Positions 26,383 to 35,734 of a stretch of DNA of 64,000 bases are shown here, in pieces. The notes beneath the pieces are model-generated. The model did no database searches. It was not told the origin of the DNA and worked only from the letters and a program-made list of their open reading frames with translations. A program made the position numbers and the translations under genes. The stretch's first letter is position 1, and the number at the start of each line of letters is the position of its first letter. The stretch comes from Devosia sp. RR2S18 (lineage in GTDB: Bacteria > Pseudomonadota > Alphaproteobacteria > Rhizobiales > Devosiaceae): NCBI RefSeq assembly GCF_030177755.1, contig NZ_CP126539.1, positions 2,566,001 through 2,630,000 on the forward strand. Reading direction: 5' to 3'.

Positions 26383-27563
26383 CAGCGGCCTACCCTGAAC
26401 AAATACGCTGTCGCAATCAGTTGCGCCCCCACGTACCCCGCCGATGCTCCTGCGATCCCGCCCCACCAGATTAGAGGGATGCTGCAAAGAGTGACCACCC
26501 CCCCAAGTGCGTAGCTACTAAACACCTTCTGCGTCCACTCGCGCGCCAGAAAGGCAAGCCGCAGCGGCAGCGCCACAGACATGAGGAGGTACTTGAGGAA
26601 TATCACTTGAACTACCCACGAATAGCCAGAATATTCCTCTCCAAATACCACCCGAAGCAGGTATTCAGAGGGAACAACCAGCAGCACCCCCGCAATCAGC
26701 ATGCAACAGACCGATAGGAGGATGAATCTATTCCTCTTCGCCCGCAATCGATTCAGTCCACCACTATTCAAAGCCCGAGAGAAGCTAGGAGGGAGAATAT
26801 TCTCTGCCGCATGGAACCCGACGTGTGTTAAACCCAGTATCGATTGAGCCGCTCGCATTATCGCAGCGGCTTCTACACCAACCCAGATTCCAGTAGCTAC
26901 AATAAAAAATTGCCCATTCGCCCAGTGCAATATCGATGAAGGCACGTTCCAAGACACATATCTTAGAGTTTTATTCACAATCTCATGTTTGCCTCCTGAT
27001 GCGCCACTAAGTAGATATAAATATCTTTTAAACGGTAGGAGTGATATCGCTGAGCTCAGTAGAAAAAGGGAGAAAATACTGTGTAGCTCGAGCCTTTCCT
27101 GTGATGCTAGGACACCCAGTACGACAGCGACGTGCCTGATAAAGCTTGAGGATAGGGAGACTGCGGCATCTCCATCCATATAGGCGAGCTTCCTTAGAAA
27201 TTCTTGCATTTGCGAGATCGCTGCGAAACTAAGGACAACAACTGCGTAGCTTGGCAGAGGCATCAGAACGCTCAGTGCGGCGGCTGCGAGCACAACGGTA
27301 GCGGTCTTGAGCTGCACCATGAAGTAAAAGCTCCTTACCCAGCTTGCACTTCCGTATTTCGGTGCCAAACTCTGCATGGGAGAGCTTATGCCCGCACTTA
27401 CTAAGCCTTGCAGGAACAACAAGCCGGAGATTATCATGGCAAAGATACCAAAGTCAGCCATTTCTGTGCGACGCGCAATCAGCGCGAGCGTGACGAAGTT
27501 GCCTCCGCTAACAACTAGCTGATCAATGCCCACGAAGGTTAATCTCGAAACGCGCTTGCTCAA
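26382..27563 (-). CDS. Wzx-like polysaccharide flippase
   Basis: 393 residues with about 12 predicted helices. The start MSKRVSRLTFVGIDQLVVSG, NFVTLALIARRTEMADFGIF matches the polysaccharide-synthesis/MATE-like flippase fold. It should move lipid-linked repeat units across the inner membrane. The start codon is TTG 27563. It is co-transcribed with the Wzy-like gene. The base composition is lower in GC than the surrounding genes, typical of transferred surface-polysaccharide genes. Confidence 0.82.
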   Translation of the reverse strand: MSKRVSRLTFVGIDQLVVSGGNFVTLALIARRTEMADFGIFAMIISGLLFLQGLVSAGISSPMQSLAPKYGSASWVRSFYFMVQLKTATVVLAAAALSVLMPLPSYAVVVLSFAAISQMQEFLRKLAYMDGDAAVSLSSSFIRHVAVVLGVLASQERLELHSIFSLFLLSSAISLLPFKRYLYLLSGASGGKHEIVNKTLRYVSWNVPSSILHWANGQFFIVATGIWVGVEAAAIMRAAQSILGLTHVGFHAAENILPPSFSRALNSGGLNRLRAKRNRFILLSVCCMLIAGVLLVVPSEYLLRVVFGEEYSGYSWVVQVIFLKYLLMSVALPLRLAFLAREWTQKVFSSYALGGVVTLCSIPLIWWGGIAGASAGYVGAQLIATAYLFRVGR

Positions 27564-27587
27564 CTCATTTACCCGCTCTGTAAATAC

Positions 27588-28631
27588 ATGACGTCTATAC
27601 TCAGTAAGCTACGGCAAATACAGGCTAAAAAGCGCATTGCAAAGGCCGCAATATTAGCGGGATGGCCGCCCTCCCGCCGGGGGCTTTGGCTTCTACATCC
27701 GAATTTCAGCCGCCATTTGCGTGCGGTGAAGCTCCCGGAAGCTCTCGCGAGCGGGAAGGAATATGGTGGCTGGTCCAGCGGCGCATGGACGCGAGTCCCC
27801 CTTTCCCTGTTTTCGTGGCTGTGTTTCCCTTGGTTTGCGTACTCCAATGCGGCTCAAGCAACCGAATTTGAACCCGCTGATATACTCTTGGTTGACAAAT
27901 TGGGTTCTCTGATCGCGTTTTCGACTGTGTCCAAGACTGTACGACGAAGCCTCCTCCCCTCCACAGATCACGTCACAGGTCGCATAGCCTTAGCTGATAC
28001 TTATGGCAGTTGGGTCACGATGGCCAGCGCTCAAGGGGAATGGCTAGTAGAGCCACTTAATGTGGGACCATTGCTCTCAAAGGCACCGTCTTCGACGCGG
28101 AGGGCGTTCCTGGTAGAAGTCTTCTGCAGAATTGACCGCTCCGCGAAGCGAGAGCTTGACACTCTGCAGAGAAATAACTGGTTCAACGAGATTGCCCTCC
28201 TTAGCGCAGACCGCGCCTGGGCTTTCAACTTTTCTGAAGCAGCCATGATACTAACCAGCGCAAGCTCGAGTCTTATTCACGGAGATCTTTGGGGTGAGAA
28301 TGTCGTCGTTTCGGGGCAAGGTCCGAAGCTCATTGATTTCGACAAAGTCTCGATAGCACCGACATTTGTCGACCCGCTTACCATGATCCTTTTAGAGGCT
28401 CGAATGCGTCGGTCGGACCTGCTAACTGACTACCTCGCAGGAACTTACGACCGCTACTTGTCAAGACTGTATAGCAGCAGTACTGTCGCGAGCGCCGAAC
28501 AGTTGCGCCGAGTCTCGTTCATGGGCTGGTTAGCCTGGGCTAGGTCCCTAGGTTGGATCGATCAGCGTTCGCTAGTTCGCTTCCAAGCTCTGTACGGTAG
28601 CTGCTTCCGCCCAACACTGAGGCAGCGTTAG
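27588..28631 (+). CDS. APH-like kinase-fold protein in EPS cluster
   Basis: 347 residues. The C-terminal half has a phosphotransferase catalytic loop, SLIHGDLWGENVVV (HxDxxxxN), and metal-binding LIDFDKVSI (DFD). The N-terminal half is divergent and lacks an obvious glycine-rich loop. Family members phosphorylate sugars, choline or aminoglycosides. In this context a sugar or lipid-carrier substrate is plausible but unproven. It is divergent from the flippase (24 bases between starts) and its 3' end overlaps the methyltransferase tail by 60 bases. Confidence 0.65.
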   Translation: MTSILSKLRQIQAKKRIAKAAILAGWPPSRRGLWLLHPNFSRHLRAVKLPEALASGKEYGGWSSGAWTRVPLSLFSWLCFPWFAYSNAAQATEFEPADILLVDKLGSLIAFSTVSKTVRRSLLPSTDHVTGRIALADTYGSWVTMASAQGEWLVEPLNVGPLLSKAPSSTRRAFLVEVFCRIDRSAKRELDTLQRNNWFNEIALLSADRAWAFNFSEAAMILTSASSSLIHGDLWGENVVVSGQGPKLIDFDKVSIAPTFVDPLTMILLEARMRRSDLLTDYLAGTYDRYLSRLYSSSTVASAEQLRRVSFMGWLAWARSLGWIDQRSLVRFQALYGSCFRPTLRQR

Positions 28632-29426
28632 CGCAGGACGCTCTGGTACGTTGACAATGTCGAGGGGGTGCGGCAGCGATGTTTTGGCTGGCGCACCCGT
28701 TAGCCTGTCTTTGCGAGAGAACGTAAACTCCATCACATCTGGTATTTCCAACTGCTGAAATTTCACGACACCGCAGCAATTGTTTGGGTGTATATGAGTT
28801 ACCCGATGATTCTGCAGCAGTCGCTCAAAGGCGAGCCTCATAAGTGAATGTCTCTGATGACCAAATAATTCACCCAAATCATGAAACTCCACGACTATGT
28901 GTCTAAACCTCGAAAGCAACTCGATCGGCGTATTTGCAAGCACCTCGTACTCCGACCCTTCTATATCCATCTGAATCAGCAAGTCTTGCTCTGAAGCTGT
29001 TTCAGGTACAGTCTGCTTGACCCAGTCGGTCAGAGTCAAATGAACAGGGGACACATGCGATCCCAAGTACCGCCTGACGAATCGAAAATTGGGATGTTCC
29101 ATCGCAGGTCCACTCACCGAATAATCGGCCATAAATACCTTCATGTTCCTTTCGGCAAGTTCATACTCGAAGAGCGATTTAGCCCCTACTCCAGGTGAGA
29201 ACGCGCAACTGATGTCCTCCAGATCGTCGGGCAGCAGGTAAGCGCCATCTGCGCTGCCTCCAATGCGAATGAGCGGCCGCTTCGGCTCCATGATTTGAAG
29301 CCTCTCCATGAGGTAAGACACATCATGGCATAAACTTTTTGCCCCAGAGACACGGCGAATTGCGTTCCCTATGAAGGAAGATCTAAGTCGCCGCCTTACT
29401 TTCCAAGCCGTCGTGTTTGTTGTCAT
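28572..29426 (-). CDS. FkbM-like methyltransferase
   Basis: 284 residues from ATG 29426 (MTTNTTAWKVRRRL). Recognisable parts: GGSADGAYLLPDDLEDISCA, FSPGVGAKSLFEYELAERN and the FkbM-type motif DLLIQMDIEGSEYEVLANTP, followed by IVVEFHDLGELF. These point to an SAM-dependent O-methyltransferase acting on a sugar or polymer end. The ATGA overlap with the upstream glycosyltransferase shows translational coupling. Confidence 0.72.
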   Translation of the reverse strand: MTTNTTAWKVRRRLRSSFIGNAIRRVSGAKSLCHDVSYLMERLQIMEPKRPLIRIGGSADGAYLLPDDLEDISCAFSPGVGAKSLFEYELAERNMKVFMADYSVSGPAMEHPNFRFVRRYLGSHVSPVHLTLTDWVKQTVPETASEQDLLIQMDIEGSEYEVLANTPIELLSRFRHIVVEFHDLGELFGHQRHSLMRLAFERLLQNHRVTHIHPNNCCGVVKFQQLEIPDVMEFTFSRKDRLTGAPAKTSLPHPLDIVNVPERPALTLPQCWAEAATVQSLEAN

Positions 29427-30187
29427 GTTTTTCTTCTGATGGCGGTCAACCAGACAAACCGAGGCGCTAGTAAAATGTATCTCGGCCACAAACGGGCGGG
29501 ATCTTGGATCAAGCGCCAAAGCCATTCTAAGCCGCTCTTTTGCATCCAGGCTGGCGCACGCCTTACTGTGCCGGCATGGAAGTCAAATGCGGCTCCCACG
29601 GCTAGCAACGTACAGGACGTATGCCTCACAAGCCTTTGCATCAAGTACTCCTGCTTTGGAGATGAAAGTCCAATCCAAACAACATCAGCTGACGCCTTTT
29701 CAATCTCTCCGCTCAGTTCGGCCAGCTCCCCTTCGGTGAGCTCATGATAAGGCGGCGTTTGATGACCAACAATTTGGACTTGCGGATACTTCCGCTGAAA
29801 ATGTGCTTTCACCATTTCGCTTACGCCCGGCTTGCCACCGTAAAGGTAGTGCTTAAGGCTTGGCTGCGACATTAAGAAGTCCATTGTGTCAGGCCCGCAG
29901 GTTCGCTCTACACGAACACCTCGCCTTTTGCCGATCCAAACTAGTGGAGTGCCGTCGGGGAGTACGAGATTGGCGTTCCGGTGGACGCTCATCAATAAGG
30001 GATCGTCCTGCGCTCTGACGACATTACTCACATCTGGCGCAGTTACCATGCGGCCCGCATCATCTGAGGCCCAGCTCTGAATTATTCGAGCGACACACTC
30101 CGGAGTTACAGCACTGACCGGTACACCTAAAACATCGTAGCTCTCCAACTTGGAGAATGCACTCAGTTCTCTGACTTTCATTCGCAT
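29423..30187 (-). CDS. WecG/TagA/CpsF-family glycosyltransferase
   Basis: 254 residues from ATG 30187 (MRMKVREL), 7 bases after the epimerase stop. Family signatures: VTAPDVSNVVRAQDDPLL, NLVLPDGTPLVWIGKRRG, YLYGGKPGVSEMV, DVVWIGLSSPKQEYLM and AVGAAFDFHAGTVRRAP. These enzymes add ManNAcA or similar sugars to undecaprenyl-linked intermediates. It is likely peripheral to the inner membrane and acts in repeat-unit assembly. Confidence 0.88.
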   Translation of the reverse strand: MRMKVRELSAFSKLESYDVLGVPVSAVTPECVARIIQSWASDDAGRMVTAPDVSNVVRAQDDPLLMSVHRNANLVLPDGTPLVWIGKRRGVRVERTCGPDTMDFLMSQPSLKHYLYGGKPGVSEMVKAHFQRKYPQVQIVGHQTPPYHELTEGELAELSGEIEKASADVVWIGLSSPKQEYLMQRLVRHTSCTLLAVGAAFDFHAGTVRRAPAWMQKSGLEWLWRLIQDPARLWPRYILLAPRFVWLTAIRRKT

Positions 30188-30194
30188 ATCACGT

Positions 30195-31163
30195 TCAGCT
30201 CTTGTTCTTTCGAACCTGCCGCTCGATCCAAGCATAAGTTTTCTCTAAGCCTTTGACCAGTGGTTGGGATGGACGCCATCCCAGCTTCTCAGCAATGAGG
30301 TTGTTGTCTGAGTTACGGCCACGTACCCCGATAGGCCCAGGGACGTGGTTCTTGTGCAAATGCTTGCCGGCAATGTCCGCTACGGTGTCTACCAACTGGT
30401 TGATGCTGACCATCTCGTCTGAGCCTATGTTCACGGGCCCCTCGAACTCGGATTGCATCAGGCGAATAGTACCTTCGATGCACTCGTCGATAAAGAGGAA
30501 GGAACGGGTCTGAGTGCCGTCCCCCCATACTTCGATTTCCCCATTATCAGCGGCTTCTGCTACTTTGCGGCAAACGGCAGCTGGCGCTTTCTCTTTGCCG
30601 CCTTGCCATGTACCTTCAGGGCCAAATATATTATGATACCTTGCCACGCGATTGTTCATCGCGTGATTGCGATTGTACGCTAGAAATAGCCGCTCAGAAA
30701 ACAACTTCTCCCAGCCATACTCACTGTCGGGTGCGGCCGGATAGGCAGAGTGTTCCTTGCAATTGGGGTTGGCGGGATCTTCTTGATTGTAGGCAGGGTA
30801 CATACAAGCGGACGAGGAATAGAAGATCCGCTTGTTATTTCGCTTGTGAGCTCGATCGGCTATATTGAGGTTGATGGTAGCCGAGTTGTGCATGATGTTT
30901 GCGTCGTGTTCGCCGGTAAAAATGTAGCCCGCCCCCCCCATGTCAGCGGCAAGTTGATATATCTCGTCGAACCGACGATCTATGACCCGGTCGCAAAAAT
31001 CCGGCTGGCGGAGGTCGCCAATAACGAAATCGTCCGCTAGGGTCTCGCTAAACTCTGGAAACTTAAGATCTACACCACGAACCCAAGCGCCATCTGTCTT
31101 CAATCTGGTGACTAAATGATTGCCAATGAAACCGCCCGCGCCCAAAACAAGTGCTGTCTTCAT
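30195..31163 (-). CDS. gme: GDP-mannose 3,5-epimerase-like enzyme
   Basis: 322 residues, ATG 31163 with GAGGAA upstream. Extended SDR fold: LVLGAGGFIGNHLV (NAD), YQLAADMGGAGYIFTGEHDA, YSSSACMYP, YGWEKL (YxxxK) and the GME-specific WQGGKEKAPAAVCRK, then NIGSDEMVSINQLV and GPIGVRGRNSDNNLI. It closely resembles plant GDP-mannose 3,5-epimerase. The active-site Cys (SSAC) and Lys (KEKAPAA) are conserved. It should convert GDP-D-mannose to GDP-L-galactose/gulose, supplying an L-sugar for the polymer. It fits with ManC at 47.5 kb. Confidence 0.88.
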   Translation of the reverse strand: MKTALVLGAGGFIGNHLVTRLKTDGAWVRGVDLKFPEFSETLADDFVIGDLRQPDFCDRVIDRRFDEIYQLAADMGGAGYIFTGEHDANIMHNSATINLNIADRAHKRNNKRIFYSSSACMYPAYNQEDPANPNCKEHSAYPAAPDSEYGWEKLFSERLFLAYNRNHAMNNRVARYHNIFGPEGTWQGGKEKAPAAVCRKVAEAADNGEIEVWGDGTQTRSFLFIDECIEGTIRLMQSEFEGPVNIGSDEMVSINQLVDTVADIAGKHLHKNHVPGPIGVRGRNSDNNLIAEKLGWRPSQPLVKGLEKTYAWIERQVRKNKS

Positions 31164-31855
31164 CAACCCAATTCCTCTTGATGTCCTGGACTTCTTAGCA
31201 TGTAGGCAGGTAGTGCACCATTAAAAAGGCAATGACTTAGCCGGGGAAACCCTGCTTTCGCCGTCCACGTTGCATGCGAGCCGTGGCGGTCCCACCGAGG
31301 GTGGCATAGTAGTTGCTCCTGCTTCTGCCGGGGGAATATTGCCGATGGGCACGAGCAGACGCAGGTTGCTACAGCACCATTTGCACGACCCGGGCGCGCA
31401 CCTCGGGTGAGAACTTGTTCGTGGGCTTGAACCCAGCGGCTCTTGGGTGTGACTCGCTTGGACTCCCGAGCGGCACACTTGCGCTGATTGAATGGGGGCG
31501 AAGGAGATTTCGCCCATGCTGGGATAGGTTTGTATTCGACAGGACCATTCCTCTGAGGAACTTCGGCGTCTGGCGTCACCAGCAAGGATGCCAAGCAGAG
31601 CCGCCGGTTGCTGTCGCTGGCGGCGGTTCTTGACGGGATGAACCGTGCTGACGCCGCCCGGATTGGCGGCATGGACCGGCAGACGCTCCGGGACTGGGTG
31701 CATCGGTTCAACGAGGCTGGCCCTGATGGTCTGTTCGACCACTGGTCGCTCTGCCCGCCGTCGCGACTATCGGAAGAGCAAAAAGCCGAACTCGTCACCA
31801 TCGTTGATACCGGCCCCGATCTGGAAATGGACAGTGTGGTTCAGTGGCGCCGGGT
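31164..31855 (+). mobile_element. IS630-family element, left part (interrupted)
   Basis: From about 31560 a frame encodes an IS630 N-terminus (SRRLLSLAAVLDGMNRADAA, RIGGMDRQTLRDWVHRFNEA, then LSEEQKAELVTIV). It is cut at VVQWRR by the IS256 element. Frameshifts precede it (SSEELRRLAS-like codons lie in another frame). The section 31164-31500 holds no gene I can support. Confidence 0.75.
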
Positions 31856-33177
31856 GGGAGTGTCGGGATTTCCGTGTGTAGGCGGCATAATGGGTAAGAA
31901 GGAGTCTCCCCTATGTCGCGACGCAAAGAACCTGCCATACCGAACGAACTTCTCGACCAGCTCCTGGCTGGCGGTGCGGCCAGTGCGGCGTTTGAACAAG
32001 GCGGTCTGCTGGATTCGCTGAAGAAGGCGCTGACTGAGCGTGCCCTGAACGCAGAGATGGACCACCACCTCGCCAGTGGTGAGGGCGCTGGCAACATGCG
32101 GAACGGCTATGGCCGCAAAACCGTGACGACCGAGACCGGCAAGTTGGAGATCGATGTGCCGCGCGACCGGCAGTCGAGCTTTGATCCGCAACTGATCGCC
32201 AAGTACCAGCGCCGCTTCCCAGGGTTCGACGACAAGATCGTGTCGATGTACGCCCGCGGCATGAGCACCAGGGAGATCGCCGGGCACCTGCGCGATCTGT
32301 ATGGCATCGATGTATCAGCGGACCTGATCAGCACCGTGACGGACGCTGTGCTTGATGAAGTCGCCACCTGGCAGCAACGGCCGCTTGACCCGGTTTATCC
32401 GCTGATCTTCTTCGATGCGATCCGGGTCAAGATCCGCGACGAAGGCATGGTGCGTAACAAGGCGATCCATATTGCTCTGGGAGTGCGCGCCGATGGCGCC
32501 AAGGAAGTGCTCGGCCTCTGGCTCGAGCAGAATGAAGGTGCCAAGTTCTGGCTGCGGGTGATGAACGAGCTCAGGAACCGCGGCACCGAGGACATCCTCT
32601 TGGCCGTTGTTGATGGGCTCAAGGGCTTCCCCGAGGCAATTACCGCCGTATTCCCCGAGACCGTGGTTCAGACCTGCATCGTCCATCTCCTGCGCAACTC
32701 GATGGACTTTGTCTCCTGGAAAGACCGCAAGGGACTGGCAACGGCGCTCAAGGACATCTACCGCGCGACCGATGCCGATGCTGCCGAAAAGGCGCTCGCG
32801 GACTTCGATGCCGGCTCTTGGGGGCAGCGCTATCCCGCCATCGGCCAGAGCTGGCGGCGCGCCTGGAGCGAGGTCATCCCGTTCTTTGCCTTCCCTGACG
32901 AGGTCCGCAGGATCGTCTACACCACCAACGCCATAGAGGCGCTAAACTCAAAGCTCCGGCGGGCGGTCAGGGCCAGGGGACACTTCCCCAGCGATGATGC
33001 CGCCACCAAGCTGCTTTACCTGATCTTGAACCGATCAGAGAAAGAGTGGAAAATGCCGCCACGTGAGTGGTCAATGGCCAAGGCGCAGTTTGCTGTCATC
33101 TTTGGCGAGCGCTTCATCAGGGCCATGGCGGCGTAATGTTTAACCGACCGCCCGCACACGAAATTACTGACACTCCC
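31856..33177 (+). mobile_element. Intact IS256-family element with 8-bp target duplication
   Basis: 1,322 bp with imperfect inverted ends (GGGAGTGTCGGGATTTCC and, from the right, GGGAGTGTCAGTAATTTC). It is flanked by CGCCGGGT at 31848-31855 and 33178-33185, an 8-bp direct repeat. It is inserted within the IS630 relic and carries a complete transposase. Confidence 0.93.
31913..33136 (+). CDS. IS256-family transposase
   Basis: 407 residues, the normal length. Typical sequences: MRNGYGRKTVTTETGKLEID, FDDKIVSMYARGMSTREI, LIFFDAIRVKIRD (first Asp), LLAVVDGLKGFPEAI (second Asp), QTCIVHLLRNSM and VYTTNAIEALNSKLRRAV (Glu). All catalytic positions are present, so it is probably active. A 233-bp piece of the same element lies at 21.7 kb. 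Confidence 0.95.
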   Translation: MSRRKEPAIPNELLDQLLAGGAASAAFEQGGLLDSLKKALTERALNAEMDHHLASGEGAGNMRNGYGRKTVTTETGKLEIDVPRDRQSSFDPQLIAKYQRRFPGFDDKIVSMYARGMSTREIAGHLRDLYGIDVSADLISTVTDAVLDEVATWQQRPLDPVYPLIFFDAIRVKIRDEGMVRNKAIHIALGVRADGAKEVLGLWLEQNEGAKFWLRVMNELRNRGTEDILLAVVDGLKGFPEAITAVFPETVVQTCIVHLLRNSMDFVSWKDRKGLATALKDIYRATDADAAEKALADFDAGSWGQRYPAIGQSWRRAWSEVIPFFAFPDEVRRIVYTTNAIEALNSKLRRAVRARGHFPSDDAATKLLYLILNRSEKEWKMPPREWSMAKAQFAVIFGERFIRAMAA

Positions 33178-33600
33178 CGCCGGGTCGATCTTCAGCGCGT
33201 CGTTAATGGAACCCGGCCACGGCAAGCGGCAGATCAGCGTTATCAGAACGCCTACCTGTCCGGCGCAATCTGCTCGTCGCCGGCCTGGCACTGCCTTATG
33301 CCGATACCTTCGCCATGCAACTCCACATCAATGAGATCAGCAGAAGCATCCAGCGCGGCGCGCACGCCGTCTTGATGCTTCGCGCCGGCTGGCACCCAAC
33401 GGCGAAACTCATCCTGCCGAAGAACATGACGCTACTCTTCCTGCCGTCCCATTCTCCGGAACTGAACCCGGTGGAGAACGTCTGACACCACCTGAGATAA
33501 AACTGGCTCTCAAATCGCGTCTTCGACACCTACGACGCAATCATCGACGCCGGGTCCCAAGCCTGGAACAACTTATCGCCCAGCCTTAAACCATCACCTC
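33178..33600 (+). mobile_element. IS630-family element, right part
   Basis: Continuation of the IS630 relic beyond the IS256 insertion. The C-terminal core is still readable (RGAHAVLMLRAGWHPTAKLI, LLFLPSHSPELNPVENV with the catalytic Glu). Stops and frameshifts interrupt it (a stop follows VENV). It is inactive. Confidence 0.75.
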
Positions 33601-33911
33601 TATAGGCACGCGCAAGTGGGCACACGTCGGTGAATCATAACCGCCGTTGGTATTACTGGACCGACAGACCCGGTGCGGTTCGGCTCGGCACCACGATCTT
33701 GGTGGTGTGCAGCTTCGCGCTGCGAGCCGCTCCGTCAATATTGCGATGCCCCTAGCCGCGTGTAACCTGGAACAAACTTGAGGTCCAGCCTGCACCCATC
33801 ACGTCTACGGACGAGCAAGTAGGCATTGTCTAACATGACCGCCGTGTAACTAGTTGGTCAGATGCGAGCGGGTAGGTAGAGCCAGGCTGTTCCCCAGCTC
33901 TACTTGTTGCG
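33601..33911. other. Gene-free stretch
   Basis: No gene recognised between the IS630 end and the secreted-protein gene. Confidence 0.5.
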
Positions 33912-34442
33912 CTAAACAGCAGACAGGCACTTTCTGAACTCCACGAGAGCCCTTCTGGACCCCTGTAGCCCGAACTCGTAAGTGCGTTCTCCGCCCGAAC
34001 TCGGCAGGACCATCCGCAGTCTAGTGCCGCGCTCAAGCGGCTCTAGAACATTCTCAATGTCAGGATCGACGAAGACCCTCACCGACCCGTCCGAACGCCA
34101 GCTACCGTCGAGATCCTCCCACTGTCCTGTGCGCCCAGTGGTGATGGTGATGCCCGAGATAGCGTCGCCCTCAACGTTAAATAGGTCCTCTTGCAATCCT
34201 GCTAGTGAAAAGCGAGCAGATCCCTTCTCACCTGCTTCTGCCCCCCGCTGTTTTTGATTGCTCAGTGTGAGCCGGGGCTCCCCCGAGGGAGACGGGAACC
34301 GAACACTACAGATGACCCGCTCCGGTTCACTCAAGGTTACGGATGTGTTGATACTCCAGGTGGGCGGCGGCGCCTCCTGTGCTGTTACCGCGCATGCTCC
34401 AAAACATAATATTCCGGCTGATAGTAAAGTCTTGTTCATCAT
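33912..34442 (-). CDS. Secreted protein, unknown family
   Basis: About 176 residues from ATG 34442 or 34439, with AGGAGACCAG upstream. Signal peptide MMNKTLLSAGILCFGACAVT, cleaved near AQEAPPP. The mature part has a tryptophan near the start (PTWSINTSV), two cysteines (ERVICSVRF and FRKCLSAV) and a C-terminal EFGLQGSRRALVEFRKCL. The one-Trp, C-terminal ...F..C pattern recalls IalB/DUF1176-like periplasmic proteins, but the match is weak. It is an isolated gene between IS relics. Confidence 0.68.
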   Translation of the reverse strand: MMNKTLLSAGILCFGACAVTAQEAPPPTWSINTSVTLSEPERVICSVRFPSPSGEPRLTLSNQKQRGAEAGEKGSARFSLAGLQEDLFNVEGDAISGITITTGRTGQWEDLDGSWRSDGSVRVFVDPDIENVLEPLERGTRLRMVLPSSGGERTYEFGLQGSRRALVEFRKCLSAV

Positions 34443-34784
34443 CTGGTCTCCTGGTAAATGGGCCAGCAGAGCCTTGCACACTCGGCTACATGTTTGAAAT
34501 CACATCCGAGGTGCTTGTGTGGATAGGTTGACCGGCTCGTCATTCACCCCGGTAAGTTGATTAGTCGTTTGGTTTGCCAGACGATCTGACTGACGGCCGC
34601 TGGCCCATGTCCTTCGTCAGTATTTTCAACTGGGGGTAGACTTGAGTTGGAGACCTGCTGCGAGCCGCGTGCCCCGACATCAAGTTGGTCATGGCGACGG
34701 CAGCAAGGGAGCTGGCCTCCGTCCTCTGATCCAGTGGACAAATCAAAATACTGGTGCTGCGGGCCAGCACACTCTAGGTCCTGT
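34443..34784. other. Gene-free stretch
   Basis: No supported gene; it separates the secreted protein from an IS5 relic. Confidence 0.5.
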
Positions 34785-35290
34785 TGACAAAGTGCGGCAT
34801 CCATATCCTTGCGGCGGCTAATGCGAGGGAACGCGGCGAAGGATTTTGCGGTCTTGTCGAAACGTGTGGCGATGCGGCGGAACTGCTTGAACCTGTCGGA
34901 CATGCGTTCGATACGGTTGGGGTCCTTGTAGACCTTGAAGCCGCACGGCGGAGGGTTCTTGCGGTTCGCCTTGGGTGGGATCACAGGGACAATACCGCTT
35001 AGCAGCAGGTGCTGTCGATCATGTGCTGCCAGTCGTCGGTGAGCCCGAGTTCGACCAGGGTCTCGAGCAGAGCGTCCCAGACCCCTTGCTCGGCCCAGCG
35101 GCGGAAGCGGACATAGACCGAGTTCCACTTGCCATAGCGCTCATGCAGGTCGCGCCACGGGCAGCCAACCCTCAGGACATGGAGCATGCTGTTCAGATAC
35201 CGGCGATTAACTTGCACGCCTGGACTTGCGTCCTCGTTCAGCCGGTAGGAGCTCGGCAATAGGCTGCCACTCTGCGTCGGGCAAATCTCC
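34785..35290 (-). mobile_element. IS5-family (IS427-like) transposase relic
   Basis: Minus-strand pieces of a two-frame IS5-type transposase: MLHVLRVGCPWRDLHERYGK, WNSVYVRFRRWAEQGVWDAL, LVELGLTDDWQHMIDST, then, after a deletion, VPVIPPKANRKNPPPCGF and the C-terminal RFKQFRRIATRFDKTAKSFA. The middle with the second Asp is missing. Confidence 0.78.
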
Positions 35291-35424
35291 GCGCGCCAAA
35301 ACCGCCTCCCGAAAAGCAGTCTTGAATCACGGCGAAAGCCAATTTGGGAAACCACTTTGCCAACACGGCCTAGTCTGATGCTGGGATTGAAGCGATCGTG
35401 CCAAAGTCCTGACACTCCCATCGG

Positions 35425-35620
35425 AGCCAGCGACCGAGGACGGGACGCCGGTGGCGGAGGTCTGTCGCAAGGCTGGCTGGGTAGCTGAGGCACCGTTCTA
35501 TGACTGGCGCAAGCGCTACCCCGGACTGATGCTTCGGAGGTGAAGAGGTTGCGCCAACTCGAGGAGGAGAATGCCAAGCTTAAGCGCATCGTGGCGGACG
35601 TCAGCCTAGCAAGGCGTTGA
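35425..35620 (+). mobile_element. IS3-family orfA relic
   Basis: A short plus-strand remnant reading GTPVAEVCRKAGWVAEAPFY, DWRKRYPGL, then after a one-base shift SEVKRLRQLEEENAKLKRIV. This is a typical IS3 (IS407/IS51-like) orfA with leucine zipper. Confidence 0.75.
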
Positions 35621-35734
35621 AGAAGTCAGTCGGGTTCGCATTTGAAGCCTGAGTGATCGGCCTTGTGGATGAAGAAGTGGCTAACGAGGCGACTGGAGTG
35701 GACCCTGTTTCACCGGACAGTTCGGCGGTTGGGT

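Noticed and set aside
35405..35422. CTGACACTCCC resembling an IS256 end
   Set aside because: Only about 11 bases match and no adjoining IS256 sequence is present.
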